NCBI GenBank assembly: GCA_024643595.1
Contig: JAHEMS010000062.1
Location: 1-11,575 of the forward strand
Length of the DNA stretch: 11,575 nucleotides
Source: Bacteroidota bacterium
Lineage (GTDB): Bacteria; Bacteroidota; Bacteroidia; Cytophagales; Cyclobacteriaceae
Direction of reading: 5' to 3'
The stretch's first letter is position 1. Each line of letters begins with the position of its first letter. The position numbers and the translations under genes were made by a program. Positions 1 to 7,417 of the stretch are shown one piece after another. A model generated the notes under the pieces. That model ran no database searches. It was not told the origin of the DNA and worked only from the letters and a program-made list of their open reading frames with translations.

Positions 1-1897
1 CAATCTTGCCTCAATAAAATATGACAGCACACTCAGTGAAGTGCAACAGCAGGAGCTCATCGTGCAGGTGAAATCAATTTTTGCACACAACTGCTATAAG
101 TGCCATAGTTCGCAAAAAGTGAAAGGAGAATTGCGACTCGATCAAAAACACATGGCCATGAAAGGCGGTGAAGACGGACCCGTCATCCTCCCCGGCAAAC
201 CCAATGAAAGTGAGATGATCCGCAGGCTCACACTTCCACGAAGTGATGAAGAATCAATGCCGCCAAAAGGAAAGTCCATTCATAAAGAAGAAATTGAATT
301 ACTTCGATACTGGATTGCACAGGGTGCCCCCTGGCCTGACTCGGCAGGTAAGTCAGCCGAATATCGGGTGGCCAAATTGGAACCTCGCCAGCCACCACTA
401 CCAAAATCCTCTTCCATCAAATTTGAAAATGAGGTCGATCTTTGGGTCGATGATTACTTTTCCAAAAACAACATTGAATGGCCCCACGTTGTCGAAGACC
501 GGCTATTCCTAAGAAGAATTTATCTCGACATCGTTGGGATTCTTCCCACTCTTGATGAACAGGAAAATTTTGTTAGTGACCAAAGAAAAGATAAACGATC
601 CATCTGGATAAAGGAGCTGCTGAATCGCGATGATGACTACGCCCTGCACTGGCTCACCTTCTGGAACGATGCCTTACGCAACGACTATACGGGCACTGGT
701 TATATCACCAACGGAAGATACAATATCACTGATTGGCTATATAAATCCTTGCAGACCAACAAACCCTATGATCAGTTTGTAAAAGAACTGATCAGCCCGA
801 CCAAAGACTCAAAAGGATTTATCGAAGGGATTCGCTGGCGTGGAGTGGTGAATGCCAGTCAGACTACAGAAATGCAGGCCGCTCAAAATGTTTCGCAGGT
901 GTTTCTTGGCCTGAACCTTAAGTGTGCTTCTTGCCACAACAGTTTTATCAGTGACTGGAAACTGGAAGACGCCTATGCGTTTGCCAATATTTTTGCGGAT
1001 ACCACCCTTGAAATAAACCGATGCGACAAACCCACCGGTAAGTTGGCAGGAACCAGAATCCTGTGGGAACAATTGGGAACCATAGACAGTACTGCAAACA
1101 GAAGTGAAAAACTAAAACAACTGGCCGAGTACCTGACGAAGCCTGCCAACGGTCGGCTTTACAGAACGATCGTCAACAGAATGTGGGCACAACTGCTGGG
1201 TCGTGGACTGGTGGAGCCCGTAGATGCTATGGACAATGAACCCTGGAGTCAGGATTTACTCGACTGGATGGCAATTTATTTTACAGAGCATAATTATGAT
1301 TTGAAACAATTGATCTACCTGATCACGTCTTCGAAAACCTATCAGCTTCCCTCCATGGGTGTTAATGATGCTAATTACATCGCCAGTGCTAATTTTAAAT
1401 TTAACGGACGATTACGAAAACGAATTTCAGCGGAACAATTCGCTGACGCTGTAAGCCGTGTTCTTACACCCGTTTATTCTGACTCCGCGATAAAGTATAA
1501 TCCGTTCGGGAAATTAAAATTCAACCAAACCAATCAACCTTTTGTTCGTGCCTCTTTGGTGGCGAACAATTCGTTTCTCACCGCCTTGGGCAGACCCAAT
1601 CGTGAAACCGTCACCACTACGCGAGAGTCACAAGCGAACCTCCTTCAGGCTCTTGAACTGACCAATGGAGAAAAGTTTAATCAAGTGCTTCATCAAGGTG
1701 CAGCTGTATGGCAGCAGAACTATGAATCTGTAAATTCCATGGTCAATGAACTATTTAAAAAAACATTGGGACGAGAACCGGATAAAAAGGAAATGGAAGT
1801 AGCCGTGCGCCTATTGGGTAATCAACCGGATGCTGAAGTCATCGCTGATTTATTCTGGAGCGTATTTTTATTGCCGGAATTTCAAATTGTGTATTAA
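1..1897 (+). CDS. PSCyt1-PSCyt2-PSD1 (DUF1549/DUF1553) cytochrome c-type protein, 5' end missing
   Basis: Partial gene: the frame is open to the left edge (13 sense codons precede the GTG at 41), so that GTG is probably internal. Residues here are counted from it. CYKCH at 18-22 is a CxxCH haem c site in a PSCyt1-type domain, followed by the family-like segment MPPKGK and a WI..GAPWP end near residue 100. Residues about 130-300 match PSCyt2/DUF1549 (RRIYLDIVGILPT; second CxxCH, CASCH, at 295-299). Residues about 355-605 match PSD1/DUF1553, with NRMWAQLLGRGLVEPVDAMD as the hallmark. The stretch between the second haem motif and PSD1 is short, so this is a compact family member. The family is known mostly from Planctomycetes and Verrucomicrobia and is nearly always next to a DUF1501 gene, as here. 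An exported, haem-binding role is likely; the substrate is unknown. The signal peptide would lie outside the window. Confidence 0.9.
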   Translation, partial: NLASIKYDSTLSEVQQQELIVQVKSIFAHNCYKCHSSQKVKGELRLDQKHMAMKGGEDGPVILPGKPNESEMIRRLTLPRSDEESMPPKGKSIHKEEIELLRYWIAQGAPWPDSAGKSAEYRVAKLEPRQPPLPKSSSIKFENEVDLWVDDYFSKNNIEWPHVVEDRLFLRRIYLDIVGILPTLDEQENFVSDQRKDKRSIWIKELLNRDDDYALHWLTFWNDALRNDYTGTGYITNGRYNITDWLYKSLQTNKPYDQFVKELISPTKDSKGFIEGIRWRGVVNASQTTEMQAAQNVSQVFLGLNLKCASCHNSFISDWKLEDAYAFANIFADTTLEINRCDKPTGKLAGTRILWEQLGTIDSTANRSEKLKQLAEYLTKPANGRLYRTIVNRMWAQLLGRGLVEPVDAMDNEPWSQDLLDWMAIYFTEHNYDLKQLIYLITSSKTYQLPSMGVNDANYIASANFKFNGRLRKRISAEQFADAVSRVLTPVYSDSAIKYNPFGKLKFNQTNQPFVRASLVANNSFLTALGRPNRETVTTTRESQANLLQALELTNGEKFNQVLHQGAAVWQQNYESVNSMVNELFKKTLGREPDKKEMEVAVRLLGNQPDAEVIADLFWSVFLLPEFQIVY

Positions 1898-1921
1898 TGG
1901 TTTCATCCAAGCAGATATGAT

Positions 1922-3346
1922 ATGATGAATACAAATTGGAACCGAAGAGAATTCTTAAAGAAAACAAGCCTCGCATCGCTTGCTGCTCTTGCGGCCTCAT
2001 CGCCAATGGCCGGTTTGGTTTCCTGCGACTCAAAAAAAATAACCTCAACAGCCGACACGGTAATACTGCTATGGATGGCTGGTGGCATGGCACATACTGA
2101 AACCTTTGATCCTAAAAAATATACGCCCTTCGAAAAGGGCATGGAATCAAACAGCGTGCTAAGCACTTTCAAAGCAGTGCCAACCGTTTTGGATGGTATA
2201 AATTTTTCAGAAGGACTTGAGTCTATTGGAAAAGTAATTGACCGTGGAACATTGATCCGTTCGTATGTGGCGGCAGATCTTGGGCATATTCTTCATTCGC
2301 GCCATCAGTATCATTGGCATACCTGCTACGAACCACCACAAAGTGTATTAGCGCCACATATGGGGGCATGGATTGCCAAAGAACTCGGACCGTTAAATCC
2401 GGTTATTCCCGCTTTCATTGATATTGGTCAGCGTTTCTCCGTCGGTGAAGGCGAAGAGTTGAAAGCGTTTCATACAGCAGGTTTCCTGGGCAATGAATAT
2501 GGTCCGTTTCTCATTCCTGATCCTTCGTCTGGTCTTGAAAGTGTAAGACCACCCGTAGGCATGTCGGTAAGACGATTTGAAAGTCGTAATAAATTATACA
2601 ACGACCTGATCAGCCAGAGTCCGTTTGGAGAGTTTGGCAGTGATTATCAAAAGGAATCTCTGAAGCGATCTATGGAGCAAGCCTATATCCTGCTAAACTC
2701 ACCGGAAGCAAAAGCATTCGATCTTTCACAGGAGCCCAAAGAGATTTATGATATCTATAATACGGGTCGCTTTGGTTTAGGCTGCCTGATGGCGAAAAGA
2801 CTTACCGAGCAAGGTGCCCGGTTCATCAGCGTCACCACAGAGTATGAACCTTTCAAAGGTTGGGATACGCATGAGAATGGAAACACGCGACTTAAAGACA
2901 TGAAGAAACAAATCGATGGACCTATCGCTCAATTGATCCTTGACCTGGAAAAATCGGGAAGACTGGACCGAACCCTGGTCATTCTTGCCAGCGAGTTTAG
3001 CCGCGACATGATGGTGGAAGGACGCCCGGAGTTAAAAGTTCTTGAACAGGTGAATCAACCAGACATCATTGAAGAAATGAAACATTACGGCATGCATCGT
3101 CACTTTACAGATGGCTGTTCGATCCTGATGTTTGGTGGTGGTATAAAGAAGGGCTATGCCTATGGAAAGACGGCCGATGAACGGCCCTGCAAGACGATCG
3201 AAAAACCAATCCGAATTGACCAAATACACCAGACGATTTATCACGCATTGGGAATTGACCCAGAAACCAATTACATCATTGAGGAACGTCCATTCTATAC
3301 CACCCCTGATGGAAAAGGAGTGGCCGAGTTAGCGCTGCTGGCGTAA
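1922..3346 (+). CDS. DUF1501 family protein, Tat-exported putative lipoprotein
   Basis: A 474-residue protein starting 24 bp after the DUF1553 gene, almost certainly cotranscribed. The N-terminus carries a twin-arginine signal (NRREFLKK, R8-R9), a hydrophobic stretch, and a lipobox LVSC with C35 as the candidate lipidated cysteine, so it should leave the cytoplasm folded by the Tat route and be membrane-anchored. DUF1501 proteins belong to the alkaline phosphatase/sulfatase-like superfamily; recognisable blocks are MAGGMAHTETFDPK near 52-65, GWDTH at 313-317, ASEFSRD at 356-362, FGGGIKKGYAYGKT near 404-417 and the terminal IHQTIYHALGID block. Length is normal for the family. Enzymatic activity has not been established for DUF1501 as far as I know; pairing with the multi-haem partner suggests an oxidative or degradative periplasmic function, which is inference. 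An ATG ATG pair begins the gene; either could be used. Confidence 0.92.
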   Translation: MMNTNWNRREFLKKTSLASLAALAASSPMAGLVSCDSKKITSTADTVILLWMAGGMAHTETFDPKKYTPFEKGMESNSVLSTFKAVPTVLDGINFSEGLESIGKVIDRGTLIRSYVAADLGHILHSRHQYHWHTCYEPPQSVLAPHMGAWIAKELGPLNPVIPAFIDIGQRFSVGEGEELKAFHTAGFLGNEYGPFLIPDPSSGLESVRPPVGMSVRRFESRNKLYNDLISQSPFGEFGSDYQKESLKRSMEQAYILLNSPEAKAFDLSQEPKEIYDIYNTGRFGLGCLMAKRLTEQGARFISVTTEYEPFKGWDTHENGNTRLKDMKKQIDGPIAQLILDLEKSGRLDRTLVILASEFSRDMMVEGRPELKVLEQVNQPDIIEEMKHYGMHRHFTDGCSILMFGGGIKKGYAYGKTADERPCKTIEKPIRIDQIHQTIYHALGIDPETNYIIEERPFYTTPDGKGVAELALLA

Positions 3347-3382
3347 GCGAAATGGAAATCTCACCTTTAAGCATTGATATCA

Positions 3383-3982
3383 ATGAATAAACTATTAACT
3401 ACTTTTTACAGCCTATTTGCACTTGGATTTTTTCTTAAATTTTTTCATGTCCATTATAATGCCATATTAATGCTCATAGCCCTTGGTGGTATTTTAGTTA
3501 CTACTGCCCAATCAGCATTTAAGAAAAGTCAACAGATTGAATCAATATTTCATTTCGGAATTTGGACCTGGCTTGTTCTACTTCTAATCAGCATAAAATT
3601 TTTACCGTTTGGCAATGTTGTGCTAATAATTGCGTCAATCGTTACCGTTGCCGGACTTATTGTGGCCATTCTAAACAAGAAGTTTATCAACTTAATGGCC
3701 GTTATCGCGTGTATGATTCTTTCCGTATTTTTCTACAAGCTCCCTGCGGGGGATCGTTATTATTTTGTTAGCATAAAATGGAACCACGAAATTGATTTTG
3801 ATTTTGAAAGTTGGGATAAATACGCCTGGTTGCTCTATCAACAGGGCAAACATTCAGATGCGTTGGCGGCTTTGGATCAAGCCCAAAAGATAGTGGCGCT
3901 TAATGGAGATCATCATTGGATGGAGTTAATTGAATCTCATCATAAAGCTGTCCGTGAAAATAATTGGAAGGAATATCGCTAA
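3383..3982 (+). CDS. Small polytopic membrane protein with TPR-like C-terminal tail
   Basis: A 199-residue protein from the ATG at 3383; an in-frame TTG at 3374 would add three residues but is less likely. The N-terminal 120 residues hold about five hydrophobic segments (roughly 4-20, 25-43, 55-75, 78-97, 101-118). The segment GFFLKFFHVHYNAILMLIAL resembles a pattern common in Bacteroidota membrane proteins (also in GldL-like proteins), but I would not assign it to GldL. The soluble tail contains one TPR-like helical hairpin: WDKYAWLLYQQGKHSDALAA followed by LDQAQKIV. The gene starts 36 bp after the DUF1501 gene and ends 21 bp before the CPBP protease gene, so it may belong to the same transcript. 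No catalytic motif is visible and the function is unknown. Confidence 0.8.
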   Translation: MNKLLTTFYSLFALGFFLKFFHVHYNAILMLIALGGILVTTAQSAFKKSQQIESIFHFGIWTWLVLLLISIKFLPFGNVVLIIASIVTVAGLIVAILNKKFINLMAVIACMILSVFFYKLPAGDRYYFVSIKWNHEIDFDFESWDKYAWLLYQQGKHSDALAALDQAQKIVALNGDHHWMELIESHHKAVRENNWKEYR

Positions 3983-4003
3983 CCCCAGCGGGCAAAACCG
4001 CTG

Positions 4004-4786
4004 ATGCTTTCGAATATGAGTTTGACTCAATTGCCAGATCAAGATCATCTAAATCCCACACAGCAAAAATTGGGTTGGTCCATTCTTTATCACCTGTTTC
4101 CAGGAGGTTGTATTCTTCTCTTTTATTGGATCATCTCTCCCTGGCTACTTAAGCAAGGGTTTCCATCCAGCTTTGCCGTCCTTGTGGGATTTTTACTTGT
4201 CGGTATCCCATTGCAAGTATTCATCCTCTTTAGAGAAGGTTATTCCGTAAACGGAAAAATTTCGCTGACCCATATTATTTTCTACACCAAGAAGATCCCC
4301 ATCTGGAAACATGGTTTGTTCATTCTGATATTTATTGTTTATGCCATCATCATTACTTCAATATTAAGCCCAATTAATTCCTATCTATTGGAAAATTGTT
4401 TTTCCTGGTTGCCCGAATGGTTTAGAAATAACACTGAATTATTAAAACCCAATTCTTCCCCCATTATAATCACTTATTATGTTGCCCTGTTCGTCATCGA
4501 TGGTTTACTCAATCCGATTATTGAGGAGATCTATTTCAGAGGTTTTCTTATGCCGCGCATTTCGCGATTCGGACTTCTTTCACCAATGATCAGTGCGGCG
4601 CTGTTCTCACTTGCCCATTATTGGCAGCCATGGAATATTTTGCAAATCTTTATCCTGGTATGGCCCATTTATTTCCTCGTACTAAAAAATAAAAGTATTT
4701 ATATATCCATCGTCCTTCACTGCACCGCTAACCTAATTGGTGCATTCCTGTCGCTGGCGCAGTACTTGTCCACAGGACAGCATTAA
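4004..4786 (+). CDS. CPBP-family intramembrane metalloprotease (CAAX protease-like)
   Basis: A 260-residue multi-spanning membrane protein with the three motifs of the CPBP/Abi (Rce1-like) family: EEIYFR at 174-179 (two glutamates plus arginine), FSLAH at 201-205 and HCTAN at 239-243. These glutamates and histidines are the known catalytic or metal-associated residues of Rce1-type proteases, so it should be active. Hydrophobic segments lie near 28-50, 56-76, 102-125, 154-172, 190-206 and 212-228. Bacterial members act in peptide maturation, bacteriocin immunity or stress control; nothing here tells which. The start is the ATG at 4004, 21 bp after the preceding gene; the ATG at 4016 is an alternative. 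No small peptide substrate gene is visible beside it. It ends 7 bp from the convergent endonuclease III gene. Confidence 0.9.
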   Translation: MLSNMSLTQLPDQDHLNPTQQKLGWSILYHLFPGGCILLFYWIISPWLLKQGFPSSFAVLVGFLLVGIPLQVFILFREGYSVNGKISLTHIIFYTKKIPIWKHGLFILIFIVYAIIITSILSPINSYLLENCFSWLPEWFRNNTELLKPNSSPIIITYYVALFVIDGLLNPIIEEIYFRGFLMPRISRFGLLSPMISAALFSLAHYWQPWNILQIFILVWPIYFLVLKNKSIYISIVLHCTANLIGAFLSLAQYLSTGQH

Positions 4787-4793
4787 ACAAATT

Positions 4794-5429
4794 TTATTGC
4801 GTCGCTGATTCCTTAAAATAAGAGCACACCTTATTCATCACACACTCCTCACACTTGGGATTTTTCGGTCTGCAAATTTCTCTACCCAAAAATGAAATCG
4901 CCATACCGGCTTCACCCCAGTCTTTTGGGGCCAGCACCTCCATCATTTGCAACTCCAATTTTTTGGGATCGGTGCCCTTCGCAATTCCGATGCGCGGTGC
5001 CACCCGCACCACATGAAGATCAACAATGATGCCTTCCGTTTGCAATCCCATTTCCCGCATAATTACGTTGGCCGATTTTCTCCCTATTCCAGGCAGGGCA
5101 GTTAACTCAGTCAGCGTGGTCGGAATATTCTTATCGTCTTTTAACTTCCTCGCTATTTCGAGCAGCCACTCCGTCTTTTTTCGTGAACTTCTGACCTTGC
5201 CAATGAAAGGATAAAGCGATTCAGCGTTGGCTTTAGACAGGGCTTTCATATCCGGAAAGGCCTTGAAAAAATCAGGCGCCAGTTGATTGATGTGGCGATC
5301 AGCGTCCTGTGCTGAAAGGACTACCACCACCAGGAGTTCATAATTACTGTTATGGTGTAACGGATGTCTTTTTCCTTTATACTTTTTAATGAGGGGCTGC
5401 AAGTCCTTTTGCCAATTGATGGAAGCCAT
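4794..5429 (-). CDS. Endonuclease III-like DNA glycosylase with [4Fe-4S] cluster site
   Basis: A 211-residue cytoplasmic base-excision repair enzyme of the Nth/HhH-GPD superfamily, of normal length. The helix-hairpin-helix reads LPGIGRKSAN at 112-121, where K118 corresponds to the catalytic lysine of E. coli Nth, and D137 in VDLHVVRV to the catalytic aspartate. The C-terminus has the cluster ligands C186-X6-C193-X2-C196-X5-C202, matching the known C-X6-C-X2-C-X5-C spacing. It should therefore be a bifunctional glycosylase/AP lyase acting on oxidised pyrimidines. Odd points: the LSAQ motif continues DADRHIN rather than the TDxxVN of E. coli Nth, and the segment IGKVRSSRKK replaces the usual IG-(F/L)-Y-x-x-K-A, so it is a divergent branch and substrate preference may differ. 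For that reason no gene symbol is given. The start is the ATG at 5429. Confidence 0.93.
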   Translation of the reverse strand: MASINWQKDLQPLIKKYKGKRHPLHHNSNYELLVVVVLSAQDADRHINQLAPDFFKAFPDMKALSKANAESLYPFIGKVRSSRKKTEWLLEIARKLKDDKNIPTTLTELTALPGIGRKSANVIMREMGLQTEGIIVDLHVVRVAPRIGIAKGTDPKKLELQMMEVLAPKDWGEAGMAISFLGREICRPKNPKCEECVMNKVCSYFKESATQ

Positions 5430-5522
5430 ACTATATAGATTATCGTTATTTAAAGATAATGAATTATTGATCGCAAATGAGGCGTAGCATCAACACGACC
5501 ATGATCGAGGAGATTACCGGAA

Positions 5523-5846
5523 TTAAAATCCAGTGTAGAAAAGACTGTCCGGTGAAGCCCGGTACATTTCAGTATCCTGATGGATTTTTTTATCAACCAT
5601 TGTTGCGGGATATTGATGAACGACTTTATCAGTCACCTCCATATCACCTTTCCATTTCACCACATATTTAAGTGTTTTGTGCATCGCTACTGCCAGGGTA
5701 GCTATCCTGCTTTCTTCAAAGACAACCATCTCCGTCTTGTCGAATTTCAGATGAACAGGAGCCACCAACGCGCTATCTCTTTTATGTACAGGCCAACCGT
5801 ACAGATATAATGAAACCAATATCACAAAAGCGATCTTTTTTTTCAT
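5523..5846 (-). CDS. Small exported protein of unknown function
   Basis: A 107-residue protein from the ATG at 5846 (MKKK); a TTG two codons upstream is a less likely start. The N-terminus has a lysine cluster and the hydrophobic core IAFVILVSLYLYG, so it looks like a signal peptide or membrane anchor; no lipobox cysteine is seen. The rest is polar and basic with no family I recognise; it contains no cysteine and no catalytic-looking motif. It lies in the same direction as the genes on both sides, 93 bp before the endonuclease III gene, and just after a strong hairpin. Overlapping + strand frames exist, but they lack a signal sequence or any recognisable motif, so I prefer this strand. It may be a short lineage-specific gene. 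Confidence 0.55.
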   Translation of the reverse strand: MKKKIAFVILVSLYLYGWPVHKRDSALVAPVHLKFDKTEMVVFEESRIATLAVAMHKTLKYVVKWKGDMEVTDKVVHQYPATMVDKKIHQDTEMYRASPDSLFYTGF

Positions 5847-5875
5847 TATCAAAATTTAACATCAAACGAGCAGAA

Positions 5876-5905
5876 AGGCATGAACAACAAAGGTTGTTCA
5901 TGCCT
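5876..5905 (-). terminator. Perfect 13-bp hairpin, probable terminator
   Basis: Arms AGGCATGAACAAC (5876-5888) and GTTGTTCATGCCT (5893-5905) are exact inverted copies around the 4-base loop AAAG. It lies 88 bases beyond the stop of the exported two-repeat protein gene and before the small exported protein gene, so it most likely ends the former's transcript. On the - strand it is followed by TTCTG, only a weak T tract, so factor-dependent termination, mRNA 3'-end protection or a protein-binding operator remain possible. Confidence 0.6.
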
Positions 5906-5993
5906 GATTTTGGTTTAGGGTTAGGGGTTGCTTGCCGGAATAAATTTCAAGTAGTCAATAAAGATGTTCATTCGACTATTGCATAAGATATTT

Positions 5994-6773
5994 TCAATTT
6001 GCTGAAACCACTTTCACGATCCGGTAAACTGCCTGACCACGTCTATTGATCTCCAGCTTGTTAATTTCTTCAAGACCTTGGGGGACTTCAATTTTAGGAT
6101 CCCAGTAAGGCATCAACGCGTCCTTCAGCGTAGGATAAAGATCGTACGATACGGAATTGAAGCGAATATTCTCACCCATGGGTGAAATCAGGATGGCGTT
6201 GCCCCAAGCCCGTTGCGAAGTTTGCTTTTTGTCCATGATCGATTTAATAAAGGGAGCCCAATGCTTTTTCTCCAGATCAATAACTGACGACGCATTGGAT
6301 GAATTATGGTATATCAACCTTATAAAATTGAAATCATTTTCGGCCTTTGCATCTGCGGCTTGTTGCCAGCCTTCAGTATGAAGAAAAAACATTGACGTTA
6401 CGGTACTGATTGAACCCGTCTCCATTTTTTCCATAGGCACATTTGGAAATGCTGCCGCAGCACCACCCCATATTTCGCCCATGGCATCAATATTCTTATA
6501 CGTATTGATGAATAGAAAATTAGATTTATTCTCCATATCATATCCACCTACCTTTTCAAGCATGGCCCAAAAGGTGATATTCCCTTTAGCAAGCGCTTTG
6601 TTAGCCACTTCTGCCCAATAGGTAGTTTCTCTTTTAATGAATTCAGCCCGATGGTTGGGGGCCACTTTATAATAACGATAAACAGTAATGCCAGGGTCTG
6701 TAGCTGGGGTCTGCGCAAGACCAGCTGTGAATGCAATCAAAAGCATGCTGATGATCATGGATGTTTTTTTCAT
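5994..6773 (-). CDS. Exported protein with two tandem dimeric alpha/beta-barrel-like repeats
   Basis: A 259-residue protein starting at an ATG with a signal peptide (MKKTSMIISMLLIAFTAGLAQ; likely cleavage after the AQ at 20-21), so it acts in the periplasm or outside the cell. Two repeats of about 80-100 residues are visible: residues 29-98 and 146-222. Both begin with an aromatic/hydrophobic strand (ITVYRYYKV; FNFIRLIYH), then a helix with E-x3-W (E49/W53; E168/W172), a conserved tryptophan beginning the next strand (W69; W190), and an F-x-(S/N) strand followed by a K-(N/D)-(I/A)-(D/L) helix. This order fits a ferredoxin-like dimeric alpha/beta-barrel fold with two halves in one chain. I cannot name a substrate; no metal or haem motif is clear. 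Its neighbours are the AraC-type regulator (145 bp upstream) and the HTCS, which may control it. A perfect TAnnTTTG box lies 77 bp upstream. Confidence 0.75.
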   Translation of the reverse strand: MKKTSMIISMLLIAFTAGLAQTPATDPGITVYRYYKVAPNHRAEFIKRETTYWAEVANKALAKGNITFWAMLEKVGGYDMENKSNFLFINTYKNIDAMGEIWGGAAAAFPNVPMEKMETGSISTVTSMFFLHTEGWQQAADAKAENDFNFIRLIYHNSSNASSVIDLEKKHWAPFIKSIMDKKQTSQRAWGNAILISPMGENIRFNSVSYDLYPTLKDALMPYWDPKIEVPQGLEEINKLEINRRGQAVYRIVKVVSAN

Positions 6774-6849
6774 AATTAGGTGGGTTAAGTGAAATAATAA
6801 AAGATGATTGTGTTTGCTGATTTTAAATGATTAGGGTTTTTGGACAAGT

Positions 6850-6857
6850 CAAATTTA
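6850..6857 (-). promoter_or_regulatory. Candidate -7 box upstream of the two-repeat exported protein gene
   Basis: On the - strand this reads TAAATTTG, an exact match to the Bacteroidota -7 consensus TAnnTTTG, 76 bases before the start codon. No good TTG/TTTG partner stands at the usual 17-23 base distance; the nearest is TTTA at 14 bases. Weak support only. Confidence 0.35.
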
Positions 6858-6918
6858 TCTTATCCAATACGTAAATGCCTTTAAAATTGAATCAATAACA
6901 GTCACTTTTGAAGCAATC

Positions 6919-7296
6919 TTATGATTTGTGAAGCTCAGAAGGGGATTTTTGGAAATGCGCTTTAAAGCATTGAGCAAAATAAGATGGTGTCTTAAACCCA
7001 ACATGGTGTGCCACCTCATTAACTTTATAGCCAGCATTCAGCAAATCCACCGACTGTTGAAGTCTGTATTGCTTGATAAAATCATTGATTGTCAGATTAA
7101 GGGTTTCCTTAAGCCTTCGGTTTAAGGTGCTTTTACTCATGACCATCTCCTTCGCTACTGTTTCCGCCTTCAGACGAGGATTCTGAATATTCGATTTTAA
7201 ATACTCTCTTAATTTTAATATAAAAATAGATCGGACTACCGAAAGGCCCGGCAACGGCTTGATGAGGATGAGGCCATTCTTATCTTCTTTTTTCAT
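6919..7296 (-). CDS. Stand-alone AraC-type DNA-binding domain protein
   Basis: A 125-residue cytoplasmic regulator from the ATG at 7296 (a TTG two codons earlier is possible). After about 25 N-terminal residues, nearly the whole protein is one AraC/XylS double helix-turn-helix: the first helix-turn-helix around AETVAKEMVMSKSTLNRRLK and the second around NEVAHHVGFKTPSYFAQCFK, joined by the linker helix FIKQYRLQQSVDLL, which is the family's usual layout. No effector-binding or receiver domain is present. It is closely related to the output domain of the HTCS encoded just upstream in the same direction (about 56 of 102 aligned positions identical, counted by eye), including the shared run MSKSTLNR and IKQYRLQQ. 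The resemblance seems to extend weakly into the HTCS linker, so it may have arisen as a partial duplication. It could bind the same sites as the HTCS. A candidate promoter of its own lies upstream. Confidence 0.88.
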   Translation of the reverse strand: MKKEDKNGLILIKPLPGLSVVRSIFILKLREYLKSNIQNPRLKAETVAKEMVMSKSTLNRRLKETLNLTINDFIKQYRLQQSVDLLNAGYKVNEVAHHVGFKTPSYFAQCFKAHFQKSPSELHKS

Positions 7297-7371
7297 AACC
7301 AATTTATTTTACTCAACGAGCAAAGATTAAAGGCGCTGATCTTGAATTCAGCAATAAAATTACCTGATGAC

Positions 7372-7400
7372 GAAAGATATTACCTTCAATCCTGAAGCAA
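7372..7400 (-). promoter_or_regulatory. Candidate Bacteroidota promoter for the stand-alone AraC gene
   Basis: On the - strand, TTG (7398-7400) is followed after 18 bases by TATCTTTC (7372-7379). This matches TTG-N17-23-TAnnTTTG with one mismatch, in the intergenic gap downstream of the HTCS stop and about 75 bases before the ATG. If used, the AraC gene would be expressed separately from the HTCS. Such boxes are short and can occur by chance. Confidence 0.35.
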
Positions 7401-7417
7401 TGTCTGCGAAAATTGAA

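Noticed and set aside
41..43. GTG as the true start of the DUF1549/DUF1553 gene.
   Set aside because: The frame stays open to the window edge, the first haem motif would begin only 18 residues in, and no signal peptide would be present for a haem c protein.
3372..3385. 14-base perfect palindrome CATTGATATCAATG overlapping the start codon of the small membrane protein gene.
   Set aside because: A 7-bp-arm palindrome is expected about once by chance in a window of this size, and no second copy was seen near another gene.
5440..5480. TTTG followed by TATCTTTA on the - strand as a promoter for the endonuclease III gene.
   Set aside because: The spacing is only 15 bases, shorter than the usual 17-23, and the last base of the -7 box does not match.
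5477..5671. + strand frame of 64 codons opposite the small exported protein gene.
   Set aside because: No recognisable motif, and it overlaps a - strand frame that has a convincing signal sequence and fits the local gene direction.
5912..5938. Telomere-like G-rich stretch (GGTTTAGGGTTAGGGG) with four G runs, a possible G-quadruplex.
   Set aside because: Two of the runs have only two Gs, it is a single occurrence, and the expected transcript of this region would be the C-rich strand.
7297..7417. Remnant of a receiver domain upstream of the stand-alone AraC gene, which would make it a broken HTCS.
   Set aside because: The three - strand frames all contain stops and none resembles the receiver domain of the neighbouring HTCS.
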